Shown in pieces: positions 24,025-35,179 of a stretch of 64,000 nt of DNA. Location: assembly GCF_024586455.1 (NCBI RefSeq), contig NC_065921.1, positions 25,920,635-25,984,634 of the forward strand, in the 5' to 3' direction. This DNA comes from Bactrocera neohumeralis. Its lineage: Eukaryota > Arthropoda > Insecta > Diptera > Tephritidae. The notes under the pieces were generated by a model. It searched no databases. It was not told the origin of the DNA and saw nothing but the letters and a program-made list of their open reading frames with translations. Made by a program: the position numbers and the translations under genes. Each line of letters starts with the position of its first letter. Position 1 is the stretch's first letter.

Positions 24025-24640
24025 AGAAAAATGGATAATGAACAATATCGGTCGGTGATTTGAATCTTGTGCTTCGAAAGGAAAGCGTCCAGTGAAATTA
24101 AATAGCGCTTGAATGCGGTATACGAAAACTCTCCTCTTTGGATGGCAAAGAGCTACGTCCTGCTGTCCCAAAAACGGCTACTAAAGAGGTTAACGGGACC
24201 CTCGATGTCGTATTGGCAGACCGCCAATACCACTTGTGAGTTTTTGATGAGCTACGTCCAAGTATCCGCAGAACGGCTCCTAAAGAAAGTAACGTGATCC
24301 TCGATCTTATATTAGCACACCGTGGTACAGTCAAAGTCAGAGCTATCTCAAAAGACCGCACGAGTTATATCCTGCATGAAAGGCTAGGCGTGAGAAATCT
24401 GATTTCGGACAACAAACCCAACCATGAAGTTACTCCATAACAGTATTTGTGTCGCTTAAGCGCAAACCAAAAGGGTTTCCATTAGTAACCGTCGATGAGA
24501 CATGGATCGTCTTCTACACATCAGAGACCAAGGAAAATCGAAGCGGTAGATTTCACTCAGCGAATCTGTTCCGAAGAAGGCGAGGATCTTTCTTTCTTCT
24601 GGAAAGGTAATGACCAAAGTTTTGGATTAAAACTGGGTCA
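24025..24640 (+). pseudogene. Mariner transposase relic with internal duplication
   Basis: Starts MDNEQYRSVI, then SSEIK-RLNAVYENSP, the first helix-turn-helix of a mariner transposase. A block reading ELRPAVPKTATKE... DVVLADR (from 24150) is followed 99 bp later by a second version, ELRPSIRRTAPKE... DLILAHR (from 24249). The copy continues with AISKDRTSYILHERLGVR and, after a frame shift, VTVDETWIVFYTSETKE, which keeps the first catalytic aspartate. It ends after SESVPKKARIFLSSGKVM near 24630. The second and third catalytic acids lie in the missing C-terminal half. Normal relatives have the duplicated block once. Confidence 0.78.
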
Positions 24641-24659
24641 AATACATCCGTGCAAAAGG

Positions 24660-25595
24660 ATGCATTTTTTTCCAAAATTTTCTCTTTTATAGTCTATTCA
24701 CATATCGGACCACCCGCATATACAGTAGTATATACATATAGAGTATTAAACTTCGTATCTGTCGCTATATTCTAACGCTATCGCCAGTCTTTCCCTCTGC
24801 CACACTATGTGGCGCATTTTCACATCATAAACTCCGCGCATAATGGCATTTGGGCGCGTAAAATACGCGGCCAATTTCGGTAATTGTGGGTGGGTAAATA
24901 CCGTTAGTGTGTGTGGATAAGTACAATACCATAAGTAGGTAGCTAGTTGATTTTCGATTCGCTTCGCCTCGGTTGAGCGGCTGTGGCGGCTTTGGCAGCG
25001 CCACTGCGCCACTTTGTTATTCAATTCAATTCAATTACTGAGCTGAAAGTACCGAAACATCGATGCGTTTGCCATTGTTGGCTGTTGGAGGCTGCTGTTC
25101 GACCGACATTGTTGCCTGAATAACTTTGCTGTTGCTTGCTCTGCAAAGCCCCAAATACTTTTTGGCTGTTCGCTTGGCATTCTCTGGGGTTGGTGTATGG
25201 CTCTGTTGCCGCAAGGTGTTTGAAAGTTTAACAGTTAGTGGTGTTGGTAATACAATTGGGTTAAAAATTAAGTAATTGAGGTATTTTGCATATCGATGGT
25301 AATGTGATGGAATTGTGTTGCATTTATTTATTTAAAAGAAGGTGGCATAGGTGATTGATATGTAAAGTTGTCAGTTGTTGTTGGTGCGGCCGTGGCAACA
25401 ATTGTGAATAATTATTGCGGGAGTAACTCAGGAATAGTAAATTCAAAATTTTCAAAAGCAGCTGGATGCATTCCAAAGGTAAGAGATAAGAGAGGTTGTA
25501 AGACGCTTCAGCATGTTAAAAATGCTGTTAGAACACTACAAAAGAAGTCGTTTTTACATCAGATATGGGATGTAAAGCAGGTGAATCCTCGGTAA
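24660..25595. other. No gene recognised
   Basis: No transposon recognised. 24760-25200 has moderate GC and may be conserved non-coding sequence. 25020-25035 is a short ATTCA repeat. Confidence 0.35.
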
Positions 25596-25599
25596 CGCT

Positions 25600-26450
25600 A
25601 AATGACCTGCGACCTTTACGGGCTTGTAGAACTCTTATGGCCTAACGAACTCTGACCGACACGGACCATTCCTATGATAACGTTTTTTGGATTTGGTTGT
25701 AACTTGGGCTGATAGCCTTGGTATTGTGGCACCTTACTATGTAAAAGCGACACTTTACAGAAATGGCTGGTTGGTTAATGCCAAGGCCGCTTCCGTCTCG
25801 TTAAAGCCCTGGCAGGACTGAGAGTACATTCCCCTCGCGTCACCATTAAGTTGGTGTAGTAAGTGCAGGTTGAGTTGATGAGGTTCAGGTGGCCACGTCT
25901 TGGCCTCATCTCTGAAAAAACTTGGGATCACGAAAGGTGACTACATTTCGAGGAGGTTGATGGTGGCACAAATAATACAAAAAAGGACGTGGGAGGAAGT
26001 AGGTCGAAATCAAACTCTTCGAAAAGAGACGAGCAGTCTGGTGGGCGGTTACTACCTGAGAAGATGGCACCGTAAGATTGCGGGAGTAGGCAGAAACCTG
26101 CGAACAGGTAGCGAGAGCAGGATTTCGATACGAGGCAGAATTGCCAGCACCAGCAACAGAACCTCTGTTAGGCCAATTAGGATCGTGGAGGGTCCGAATA
26201 CCCCGAAAATGACTTAGTGTTCCGGAAAAAAATTTGTGACGGCAGCGAAAAAGCTGAAATCTGATCGTCGCTTAGCAACGAAGATCTTAGAGCGCTACAA
26301 CGGCAAGAATGCTGAAGAGAAGCTGGCCTCCACAAGCTGATAAGGAGTGTTAATGAACGGTGTGAGCTGTTGTCGCTACAGTGTAGAGTGGAACGGATGT
26401 GTAAAAGATCAATTGTACAGTAAAAATCTTTGGTGTATCGCCTTCGATAA
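25600..26450 (+). other. Possible retrotransposon remnant, unclassified
   Basis: Unusually GC-rich for the window and with a long purine-rich stretch. An open frame of 105 codons starts MASSLKKLGITKGDYISRRL and is rich in arginine. Its composition resembles the first ORF or leader of an insect LINE, but I cannot match a domain such as a zinc knuckle. It may equally be non-coding. It sits upstream of, and unrelated to, the mariner at 26653. Confidence 0.25.
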
Positions 26451-26652
26451 ATGTCATACGATTTTAATAATAAAAAGGGTTTTTTAACGGTACGAACTTT
26501 TCAACTTTTCTATAAAGAAAACCACTGGTAGCTGATGATCTTAAAGCTAAGGTCCCAAGAACTCTTAATAATTAAATAAGCCAATGGTCTTCCACAACCT
26601 TCCTAAATGATTATGCCAAAGAATATGCGGCTTCCCATGTTTCAAAAGTGTA

Positions 26653-27499
26653 CAGGGTTTGTCCGGTAAGTAACAGGACTGAGTCGATTTAAAAAAATTT
26701 ATTGAACCAATCGTTACAATTTTATAAAAACTTTCGAAATAGGCTCCCCGCGCGATTTCCAAGCATTGAAGGCGTCACGGAAGGCATTCTCCGGAATAGC
26801 CTTGGATCCTCTCTGACGTCTCAAAATTCTTGCCTTTCATCTGCTTTTTCAGGCAAGGGAACAAACAAAAGTTCAGGAGGGCCACATCTGGGCTGTAGGG
26901 CGGCTGCGGAAGCTTTGGGATACCGGGCTTGGTTAGGTAGCTGTTCACAAGAAAGGCGGTGTGAGCCAGAATGTTGTTGTGGTGCACCTTCTAATCGGTT
27001 GTGATGTTTTGTCGAATCCGATTGACCTTTCGTTTGAGTCTCTTGGGGACTTCCACGTAAAACTTGGCGTTGACGGTTGACGTTGACAGGAGGAACAAAT
27101 TCATGGTTTACGATGCCTTTGATGTCAAAAAAGACAATGAGCATCACTTTGGATTTGCTCATTCTTCCGGTCTTCATCAGCGACCTCTTTCCGGCCCTCC
27201 AAAAAGGCCTGGTGCCACCGAAACACACCACTTCCTGCTAAAGCAACATCTGTGTAAGCCTGCTTGATCATATCAAACGTCTCTGTTGCAGATTTACCGA
27301 GTTTCACACAGAATTTAATCGCGTACCTCTGCTCTAACGAACACTGCATTTTCGGCTTGCACTACTCACAAAGGCAACTGACCAGCCGCTCGTTCGTTAG
27401 CTAGGAACGCCCTCTACCGAATCCAGTTGGTGCGCGCACGCTTCGAAGTTCAGTCGCGGCGAAAGAAAATCAGTCCCATTACTTTCCTGACAAACCCTG
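26653..27499 (-). mobile_element. Mariner element with both terminal inverted repeats, internally deleted
   Basis: The ends form a 27-bp inverted repeat with 4 mismatches: left CAGGGTTTGTCCGGTAAG, right (reverse complement) CAGGGTTTGTCAGGAAAG. TA dinucleotides flank both sides (26651-26652 and 27500-27501), the usual mariner target duplication. The transposase reads on the minus strand from a start at 27349 (MQCSLEQRYAIKFCVKLGKS), through WHQAFLEGRKEVADEDR. It then jumps to SKSKVMLIVFFDIKG, so the segment with the first catalytic aspartate is deleted. In the remaining catalytic half HHNNILAHTA has Asn for the second aspartate and LLNFCLFP has Asn for the third. 847 bp against about 1.3 kb for intact relatives. 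It can be moved at most in trans. Confidence 0.9.
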
Positions 27500-27501
27500 T
27501 A

Positions 27502-28650
27502 TTAAGTGCTACGAAGAAAGTGAAAGAAATCATGTTGAAGTATCAAATTGTCCCAAAGTTGCTGAGACCATTAAGACGTCAATAAAAAAGGAGGTGATTT
27601 CGGAAATTTGATTTCCTTATCTATTAATGATGAAGACCACTGAGGGTCGAGTAAAGTATTTCAATAAACACAAAAATCTTGTGATTACGGCCGAGTGTCT
27701 GTTTATCTTAGTGACATCATTAAAACTTTAGCTTAAGTAACCTTTCCTAAACATCAAATGAAATGCCAGTTTAAGCTCTGCGCATATGTGCGTCCAGCTA
27801 CCGATGGGTGTGAGTATCTATTTATGTATTTGTGATTTTATACACACACTCTGTGCTTATAGGTTTTATATTACGCTCTGGAGTACATATTTAACGGCAT
27901 TCAAGCCAATCGCAAAACCCGGAATTGCCTGCTCCTGGAAGTCTTCACTGCGCGATTACTTGCTGCATTACTTTAGATTACCGTACATAATATTAGGAGG
28001 AGCGAGGAGCGTTAGTGATGGCTTTTCATAATGTGCCATTCGGACAGACAGTGGTCAGACACTTAATTCCGCATTTGAGACGTTAATTCGCAACAAAACA
28101 TGCGTATAAACAATTGACAAATGGCATGGAATGGTGGACTGGCAACAACAACAACGGCAACACATGCAGGCAATAATAGTAACTTTGAACATATGTATGT
28201 ATGGCATGTTTGTATGTATGTATGTGTGTATAACTCCCTTAATAGGGCGTATTAAAACAAACAGTAAATACTCCAAGTGACAACAAAAACAAACACTGAA
28301 CAAACAAATCGCAAAGCGAGAAGAAGAAACACAATAATAGCTTGGTTTAGTAACCAAATACCCAAAACCTTGATGGAGCACGCATAGCAGGCGAACTCGG
28401 CTGCTAAATCCAGGTGTGTACATGTATGTGTGTGGATAGTATGTCATGCTAACCGACGAAGCAACCAACTAAAGAGGCGAGCATTCAATAATATTTATGT
28501 GGGGAAACCGCCATGTGTGCAGGCGAAGGAAAAACGGGGTTGGTTCACTGTATGCTCACGCGATCACGAACCGATAAGTACTTAAACTATGTATAAAAGA
28601 AACACGAAAACTTTAGAAAAATTATAAATTAATTCGAGCACAATTTTTCT
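27502..28650. other. No gene recognised; TATG/TGTG simple sequence near 28190-28230
   Basis: Mixed AT-rich sequence with a short ATGT-type microsatellite around 28192-28226. Nothing recognisable as coding. Confidence 0.4.
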
Positions 28651-28654
28651 TGAA

Positions 28655-28745
28655 GTTATTGTTGCTGTAACGACACAATTCTGTCGAGTTGACAGTCTTT
28701 GGTCGAATAAAAAATTCGGGTCCGTTCCGGTTGCGTGGAAACGGA
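28655..28745 (+). repeat. Short dispersed repeat family, copy 3
   Basis: Shows TTGTTGCTGTAACG, GAGTTGACAGTC, GGTCGAATAAAAAATTCGGG and TCCGTTCCGGTTGCG in the same order as the other two copies. Confidence 0.6.
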
Positions 28746-29199
28746 TTCTTCTTGAGGCCGATATGCTTGATCCGGCGAAGTTTCAACTTGCTTAACGTCT
28801 CGTCTGAAAAATATGTTGTCCGGAAGACTGTAAGGCCTGTGACGGCGATTATTTCTTCACTAAACTAAAATCTCTGTCCGGCAAGTAACATTTTCAAGCT
28901 TGAATACTAAAAGAAGTCGTACAGCACCAACTCTAAAGTTGCGGTGGAATGGACAATAGTTCGTAGGCTTAGTTCAACCACTCTGACCCTGACTTGAAGG
29001 TGTGAACCGATACATTGCCACAGTGGATGAGCTTTATTCCTTCAAAAAAATACACTTTCCTGCAAGTTGGTGACGAATCAGACCTATGTATCTAGGTAAA
29101 CGTTATAGACCAAACCTTGTAAATCTCAGAAAACCTCTAGGGTCGACAGAATAGTATTCGTCTTCTTTGGAACGAACAAGCCTTGCTGGCATAAGTTCA

Positions 29200-29745
29200 C
29201 TGTTTCTTGGTCTTTGGTGTGTGTCTGTGGATCTACGATTTCTCGACAGTCTTAAAATGAGAATTAGGCTTAAATAGCGTTAAAGATTGAAATGAAGTGG
29301 TCTCACAATGGCACTCGCCAGCTTTTCCTTCCCAATTTTCAGGCAGTATACCTATGACTGTTGTTGCCTTTCCATTGAGAGCGTTTTTTACGTGGCGGGT
29401 CTCAAACCCAGCGCACAACCATGGTGAGGGATGGTTTGCTTTCTCACTTTATCTCTACTTCAAACGGATGCTCTTTGGCTGCCCAGTGGAAACTTGGTCT
29501 AAGACCGGAAGTCGTGAGTTGCTTCAGTCATATGTAAAAGAATCGTTTCTGGCCACTCCCAAGTGAATGGCGCTCAGAGAACTTTCCTCACTTGCGTGAT
29601 CTGTTACATATGACTCTATTCTCTCAGCTATCTTCGGACTCTGCTTAAATTCCGTTAAAAGCTGATGTGAAGTAGTCTCATGATTCCTCTCGACAGCTTT
29701 TCCCACCCAATTATTCAGGCAGTGTACCCGATGAACGACGCGTTT
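29200..29745. repeat. Diverged duplication, two copies 375 bp apart
   Basis: The block containing GTCTCA, CAGCTTTTCC-CCCAATT and TCAGGCAGT starts at 29300 and again at 29675. The preceding CGTTAAAGATTGAAATGAAG and CGTTAAAAGCTGATGTGAAG align too. Minus-strand frames through both copies encode related peptides (EGKAGECHCETTS and VGKAVERNHETTS). I do not recognise the product. It may be part of an unidentified transposon. Confidence 0.5.
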
Positions 29746-31255
29746 TTTCAGATATCTAATATTGAATAACTCCGCGGTCTACCAATACAAGATCGTAGAC
29801 TTTCCTCTCTTTTAGGCGTTTTCGGAGAATCCAAACGTGGCATCCAAGTGTTCTCGCTACCAAAAATTTCTAAAATTCGCGGACTCAAGGTCAAAATAAA
29901 AGTAAGAACCACATTCGGCTGAGATTTTGTTGGCGAAACTCTTTGACCATAGTGCCGTTATCGAGCGGTGAGGCTAAGTACTTATCGAACCGCACTCGTA
30001 CATGCGTATGTACGTATACAACAGGGTATCAGCAATGCTTTTCCAAGCATATTGGATACATTTCCTGCTTCAACCCAAACATTAACCGAATCAGTTGGGG
30101 CTAAACATTACGAGGGGTGGAGGGGGGCGTTTGCCAGTAACTCGGATGGGTGTTGGAATATTGTCTCGTAATTTACTAAACAACTGGACACCGTACATTC
30201 CGTTGGGTGCCGCAAAACAGTGGTTTGTTTATTTGCTACCTTCTTTCAATGGCGTGCAGCGATGGACAACTGAATTGTCGCAAATATCTAGAGCTGAAGA
30301 ATCAAGCATTCACTTGTTTGGCAGATGTGCTTTAGACTATATACATGTATACTTATAAATACATATGTATGTATGTAAGTCCGTTAATGCTTTGGCATGT
30401 GTGCTAGAATGTTGTTGGAGAGTAATGTCCGTTTCAGGAAATTAAGTTGCCACATCAGCTTTGCGCGCTCACTGCCACATAACAGTTACTTCCTTATATT
30501 ACTTCTAATGCATTCGGTGGGGTACACAACCGACCGCCACACTGACTGACTGACTGACTGAATGTCTGTTGACCATTATTGGCTATAATGTGAATGCATG
30601 GTTGGCTCATAAGTACGTTATCTATGGCAAGTAAATATATATTTATATGTCTTCTAGCATGTACTCTCTAGTAAAGGCGGGAGTTAGCTGATGGTTTAGT
30701 TCCTAAACTACTTCCATGACGTCTAGAATTAGCCAAGTTACTAATATTTATCAAAGAAATAAAAAAATAAATTATTTTTTGCTACAAGGTATAAAGAAGC
30801 TGAGCTCATCAAGGAGTTTGAACCGTATTATGTTCTAGCAAACGAATGAAAGAAATAGTTAAAAGCTTCCATCGTCTCAAGAATTGTTTTGTTTGTTCCT
30901 TTTATGAGACAAATAACCGCAATTGATAAAAAAGGTATACAATAAGAAGGACTCTGGCAGCCAGAACTAAGAAGTCTTTAAACTCTTCAACATAAATCCA
31001 AGTTCCAGAGGACAAGTGAGATGTCGAGTGTGTGAGCAAAACTAAAATTCTAACCGTTAGCGTGAGTTTAACTATAATTACATTTAGAATGTCATGAGAT
31101 GAGATGACAGAACATCTGTAGAGACTTTAACTATCTTTACTTATGAATTAATTAACCGGCAGACTTAGTACCTTAAGGAGCGTTTTCTCAATGCCTGGTT
31201 AGCAGCCATCTGTCAGTTAAGTATTTCTTGCGATAGACAGCACAAGAACCGATGG
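29746..31255. other. No gene recognised; short ACTG microsatellite
   Basis: 30090-30300 has moderate GC. 30539-30560 is a short CTGA repeat. No domain recognised. Confidence 0.4.
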
Positions 31256-31259
31256 TAGT

Positions 31260-31660
31260 ACAAGCTCCCGCGAAACCCAGCCAGTAGAATACACAAGAAG
31301 AGTGGATCACCGACCCGTTCTCATTCCACTGTCAGCGGGGCTGGAGTGCCTTTCCCAGTCAGCTCGCCAACTCTGCAGTTACCTGTGATTCCGCTGTGGC
31401 TTGGCACTCGTACTAGTCCTAACACAAATTGATTCCATGCCTTTGATAACGAGGTTAGACATTCTTTAACCAGCTTTGAATACCCGGTTAGTGAGCTCAA
31501 CGCTAGTATCGCCGCCCTGCTATCAGAGTAGACACTCACTTCTCTGAAGGTGGCTGCAAAGGCTTTGGAGCAGTAAGTTTATCGCTTCTTTAATGGCAGC
31601 AATCTCGGCTTGATAAGAATACAGAAGTCGGGAAGTCTAAAACTGAAGTTGATAAGAGAG
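31260..31660 (-). pseudogene. LINE RNase H relic
   Basis: The minus strand encodes an N-terminal AEIAAIKEA-like segment (31620-31570), then in a shifted frame VSVYSDSRAAILALSSLTGY with the catalytic aspartate, VLGLVRVPSHSGITGNCRV, and ELTGKGTPAPLTVEWERVG. The SDSRAA and VP-HSGI-GN boxes are the two most conserved RNase H motifs in these retrotransposons; the Gly of PGHSG is Ser here. The frame changes between 31570 and 31540. The reverse transcriptase expected upstream (higher coordinates) and the terminal knuckle expected downstream are both absent. Dead fragment of the same group as the copies at 0.9 and 18.9 kb. Confidence 0.8.
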
Positions 31661-31904
31661 TTTCTTAAAATACATAGCTTTGATCCATACGCAAAGAAGC
31701 TCAATGTCCCTCAGTTCCACCGGCTCCTATTCACTCACAACTCCCTCGCAGTTATGTGGGCAGAGAAAATATCGCCAAAGTGAGGTTTGGCCACTCCATG
31801 AGCCAAGAGATCCAGTATGAAGTCAAAACGTGCGAGGATAGAAATCCAGATTATCTGGCATGCGAAGTAAAATGAAACGAAATAAAATAAGAAAACAAGA
31901 AAAG

Positions 31905-32395
31905 ACGTTAAGCTACAATACCTTTCACAAATGCAAAGACTCTTTGCAAGAACTTTGATTTGTCGGTTCGAAAGACAGCTATAGTGATTCGATTTGAACA
32001 TGTTACTCGGAGGTTGCACCGTTGCGACCCATGCCAAATTTTGTGAAGATATCTCGTCAAATGAAAAAAACTTTCCATACAAGACGATCTGATTCCGATA
32101 GATCACTTTATATGGCAGTTATATGCTATATTGGTCCGATATCGGTCGTTCCGACGAATAAGCAGCTTTTTGGTGAGAAAAAAACAGGTGCTTTTCAGAG
32201 ATATCTCAAAATCTGCTAGTCCCGCCGTTCGCATATATACAGACTGAGGGACAGACAGGCGGATATGGCTGAATTGACTCCGTTCGTCGCGCTGATCACC
32301 TACACATATATTTTTTTTAGGGTCTCCGACGCTTTGTTTAGGGTACTACAAACAGCGTGACAGACTTAACATACCCTATTCAGGGTATATATGTA
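31905..32395 (+). repeat. 154-bp-unit repeat family, copy with distal end
   Basis: Starts GTTAAGCTACAATACCTTTCACAA, followed by a decayed unit, then a clearer unit (ACTTTATATGGCAGTTATATGCTATATTGGTCCGAT at about 32105). The distal end is GGACAGACAGGCGGATATGG, TCCGTTCGTCGCGCTGATCA, then GGGTCTCCGACG, AACTTAACATACCCT and TTCAGGGTATA. This is the most complete view of the distal end in the window. 32400-32530 beyond it is A/T-rich simple sequence. Confidence 0.75.
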
Positions 32396-33058
32396 AATAT
32401 CAAAATTTATTTAGTCAAAAATAATAAACAAGAAATAAAATAAAATTGAGAGAAATAAAAAATAATGAAAAAAAATAAAAAAAATAATAATAATAAAAAA
32501 TTTAGAAACTAAAAATATTTATAATTAAAAACAGAAATTTTGAAATTTTTCATGGCTCATTTTAAAGCTTTCTCTCTCGCACTAACTTATTTTTACTACT
32601 GGGTATGCAAACAACATAAATGTAATGAATCTGCGAAGGAAAGTGTGTCTCTGTGTGTGTGTTTTTATTCTCACTTTAATTCAATTCGAACTTCGGCACG
32701 TTATAAACGAGTTCTATGCAGACCTGTCCGTCGACAGTTATTTACGAAAGTATGTTTGGTCGAAGTTGTTATCTGTCCGTTATCGGCAATTGTTCGTCGT
32801 TCATCGCCTTCGCTGTCAGCCGCATTGACACTTTGACGTCGACGGCGCCTATAAGTGCGCTTCGTTAGCAATTGTATGGGTTCTAATGCGAAATTCGCTC
32901 GCCCGTTGACCGTTTAGCCTTTTCTACTTATTTTGTGCGTACTTGCTTTCACTAACTGCTATTTTGTTTTGTTATTATTATTATTATTATTTTTTGTTTT
33001 ATTATTTTTTTCATTACTTTGTTTTAGCACTATAACGAACAAATGCTACGGTACTCAC

Positions 33059-33127
33059 ATTATTAAATCTTTCCTGCAAGTGGGAAAGCGCTTCTTCTAG
33101 TTCGACAATCCGATTTTCCAGTACCTC
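33059..33127 (-). CDS. Coding exon of an unidentified host gene (coiled coil)
   Basis: This is a 69-nt exon on the minus strand. It is preceded by a long pyrimidine tract ending TTCTGCTCTCTTCGCAG and followed by GTGAGTACC. It translates in phase 0 at both ends to 23 residues: EVLENRIVELEEALSHLQER then FNN. Leucine, isoleucine or phenylalanine occupy positions 3, 7, 10, 14, 17 and 21, exactly the alternating 4-3 heptad spacing of a coiled coil. The preceding exon (49948-50107) also ends in phase 0, so the two join without a frame break. It is not part of any repeat I can see. The protein is unknown; a dimerising scaffold, motor adaptor or channel tail would all fit. Without the rest of the gene the function is open. 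Confidence 0.65.
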
Positions 33128-33139
33128 CTGCGAAGAGAG

Positions 33140-34085
33140 CAGAAAAGAGAGAGAAAGAGAGTGCCAGAGATAGCAAAACAATAAACGATGAGTTTAAATG
33201 AAATTTCGTTACACAAATTAAATACTAAAGTTTACAATTTTAGGTTATGTGATTTTATTAAAATTTATTTTTGTTTTTTAACTGTGAACTTGACCGAATA
33301 TGTGTATGTTTGCACCAATCTGTGTTGCGATTGTTGTTGTTGTGAGTGACACCGAATTATACACAAAATGAAAATTAAAACTAATGTAAATACATGTATG
33401 TATGTGTGTATATATGTATGTATGTATGTGTGAATGTTGCATGTTGTTTAAAATTAACGGTTGAGTGCGAATGCCTCTATGGACCATGACCGTGGTGAGG
33501 TTATGTACATACAAAAACGACAGATGAGGAAGCGTGATACTAATGTTTTTCTGAGACCATGAAGAAGCGGCTACAGATACTGATACGACAATTTTTATAG
33601 GGATTTTCTATACTTATGGTACTTTTGATTTATGTAAGAAAGGTTCTAATAATACTACTACTGGTTCTACCGAAATTTACAGAGGTCCAACTTTAGCTTT
33701 CGTTATAACAATCGGTTTTTTTATTCGACATTGATTTTATTAGAGATTTTATAGAGAAGATATATAATACACAGTTTTATAAACAGATTAAGGCTTTCAA
33801 AATACGTACTCGACAGTTTTTTTCTTCATTTTCGATTAATACTTTCAAATTGTTTATAATTATAGATTACAATTAGGTAACTATGGGTATAAATACAAAT
33901 CTTGAATAATATAAGCCCACTCTCAAGGGGCCCCAAGTGTTTAGAGGAACACAAACTGAAGTTTAATGTTGTGCGACCCACTATGAGATCTTTCATTCCT
34001 GGAGACAAATAAAATGTTTACCTTCAAATAAACTAAAATATAATTTGTGTTTCAGGTCCTATGGTAAACCTAGAAACTTGGAGAA
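33140..34085. other. No gene recognised; TATG simple sequence near 33390-33430
   Basis: Intronic AT-rich DNA by the interpretation above. 33395-33430 is ATGT-rich. No family resemblance. Confidence 0.4.
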
Positions 34086-34091
34086 AATATA

Positions 34092-34800
34092 TAACGGGTG
34101 ATCCAAGTAGAGGTACTTTTTTCAATAGCCTTTTTTTGACAGATCACGCGTGAGTCGTGTCAAGCTCTCATGTTATTTTTGTTCAGTATTGTTTGGCACT
34201 TCGATTTGGACTGACGTATGGAACGACTTGGTGCATTTTACGTCGAGATCTTAAATTAAAAGCGCATAAAATACAACTGAAGCCGCTCGACCTTCCCAAG
34301 CAACATCGCTTCAATCTATGGGCTCTTGAAAAGTTCGAAGAAGATCCTACGTTTTAAGGCAAATTTTTTACATCGAGACCCATTTCTTGCTCAATGGTTT
34401 TGTAAATAAACAAAATTGACAACCTGAAGAGATGCAGGAGCTGTCATTTCATCCAGAAAAAACAACGGTTTTATGTGGTTTGTGGGCCGGTGGAAAAATG
34501 GATCAATATTTCTTCAAAAATGATGCCGCTGAGAGTGTAATCCTCAATGGCAACTGTTATTTCACCATTATAAACGACTATTTGATGGCCGAAATTGAAG
34601 TTCGTGATCTCGGCGACATTTGGTTTCAACAAGACGACGCTACTTCCGACACATCGCATCAATCAATGGATTTATTGAGAGAACACTTCGGTGCGCAGAT
34701 AATTTCACTTTTTAGGCCGGTCGATTGGTCACCAGGATCGTATGATATCATACCGTTAGACTTTTTTCTGTGAGGATATGTAAAGTCTAAAGTCTATGGG
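34092..34800 (+). pseudogene. DD41D transposase relic, copy 2
   Basis: Begins with the terminal motif AACGGGTGATCCAAGTAGAG after TATA. The first open part gives LGLTYGTTWCILRRDLKLK-like sequence and LKPLDLPKQHRFNLWALEKF. The first catalytic region reads YIETHFLLNGFVNKQN-like, so its aspartate is lost. The second half (34432-34773) is open for 113 codons: VLCGLWAGGKMDQYFFKNDA, DLGDIWFQQDDATS, and IIPLDFFL. Counting from the aspartate of QQD to that of PLD gives 41 intervening residues. The helix-turn-helix start and the last 80 or so residues are missing; the 3' end runs into the 154-bp-unit repeat near 34840. Confidence 0.85.
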
Positions 34801-34844
34801 GAAAGAAAAAATGTACAAGGCAAGGCTACAGTTTGCAAACATAT

Positions 34845-35005
34845 TGCTCAGATCGGATCAATGTAGCATATAGCTGTCATACAAACTGACCGATCAAAAT
34901 CAAGTCAGAGATCATTTTATAACCTTTTATGCCATAAAAAATGCAGCTGTGAAGGGTATTATAGCTTTGACGTAGCCAAAGTTAACGTTTCTGCTTGTTT
35001 TATAC
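34845..35005 (-). repeat. 154-bp-unit repeat family, one unit plus hairpin end
   Basis: TAGCATATAGCTGTCATACA, then GTGAAGGGTATTATAGC, then CTTTGACGTAGCCAAAG (degenerate hairpin), then TTAACGTTTCTGCTTG. Same order and orientation as 7231-7490. Confidence 0.7.
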
Positions 35006-35179
35006 CAGTTGTAATTCTCTTTTTACTATCTGAGAAATAATATACAATTTCCATTCAGATTTCTGAGCAGCCGCTGGTCAAGTACGGCTCTGTTATGCAG
35101 CTATAAATGGTTAAAGGAAGTATTAAGATGTATTCGCGTGCACATCATAAATATTTATAAGTTCGCATGCATTCAATAT

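Noticed and set aside
30539..30560. CTGA microsatellite and similar short simple repeats (28192, 33395, 46588, 51240, 56790)
   Set aside because: Ordinary microsatellites for a fly genome; noted in the surrounding entries only.
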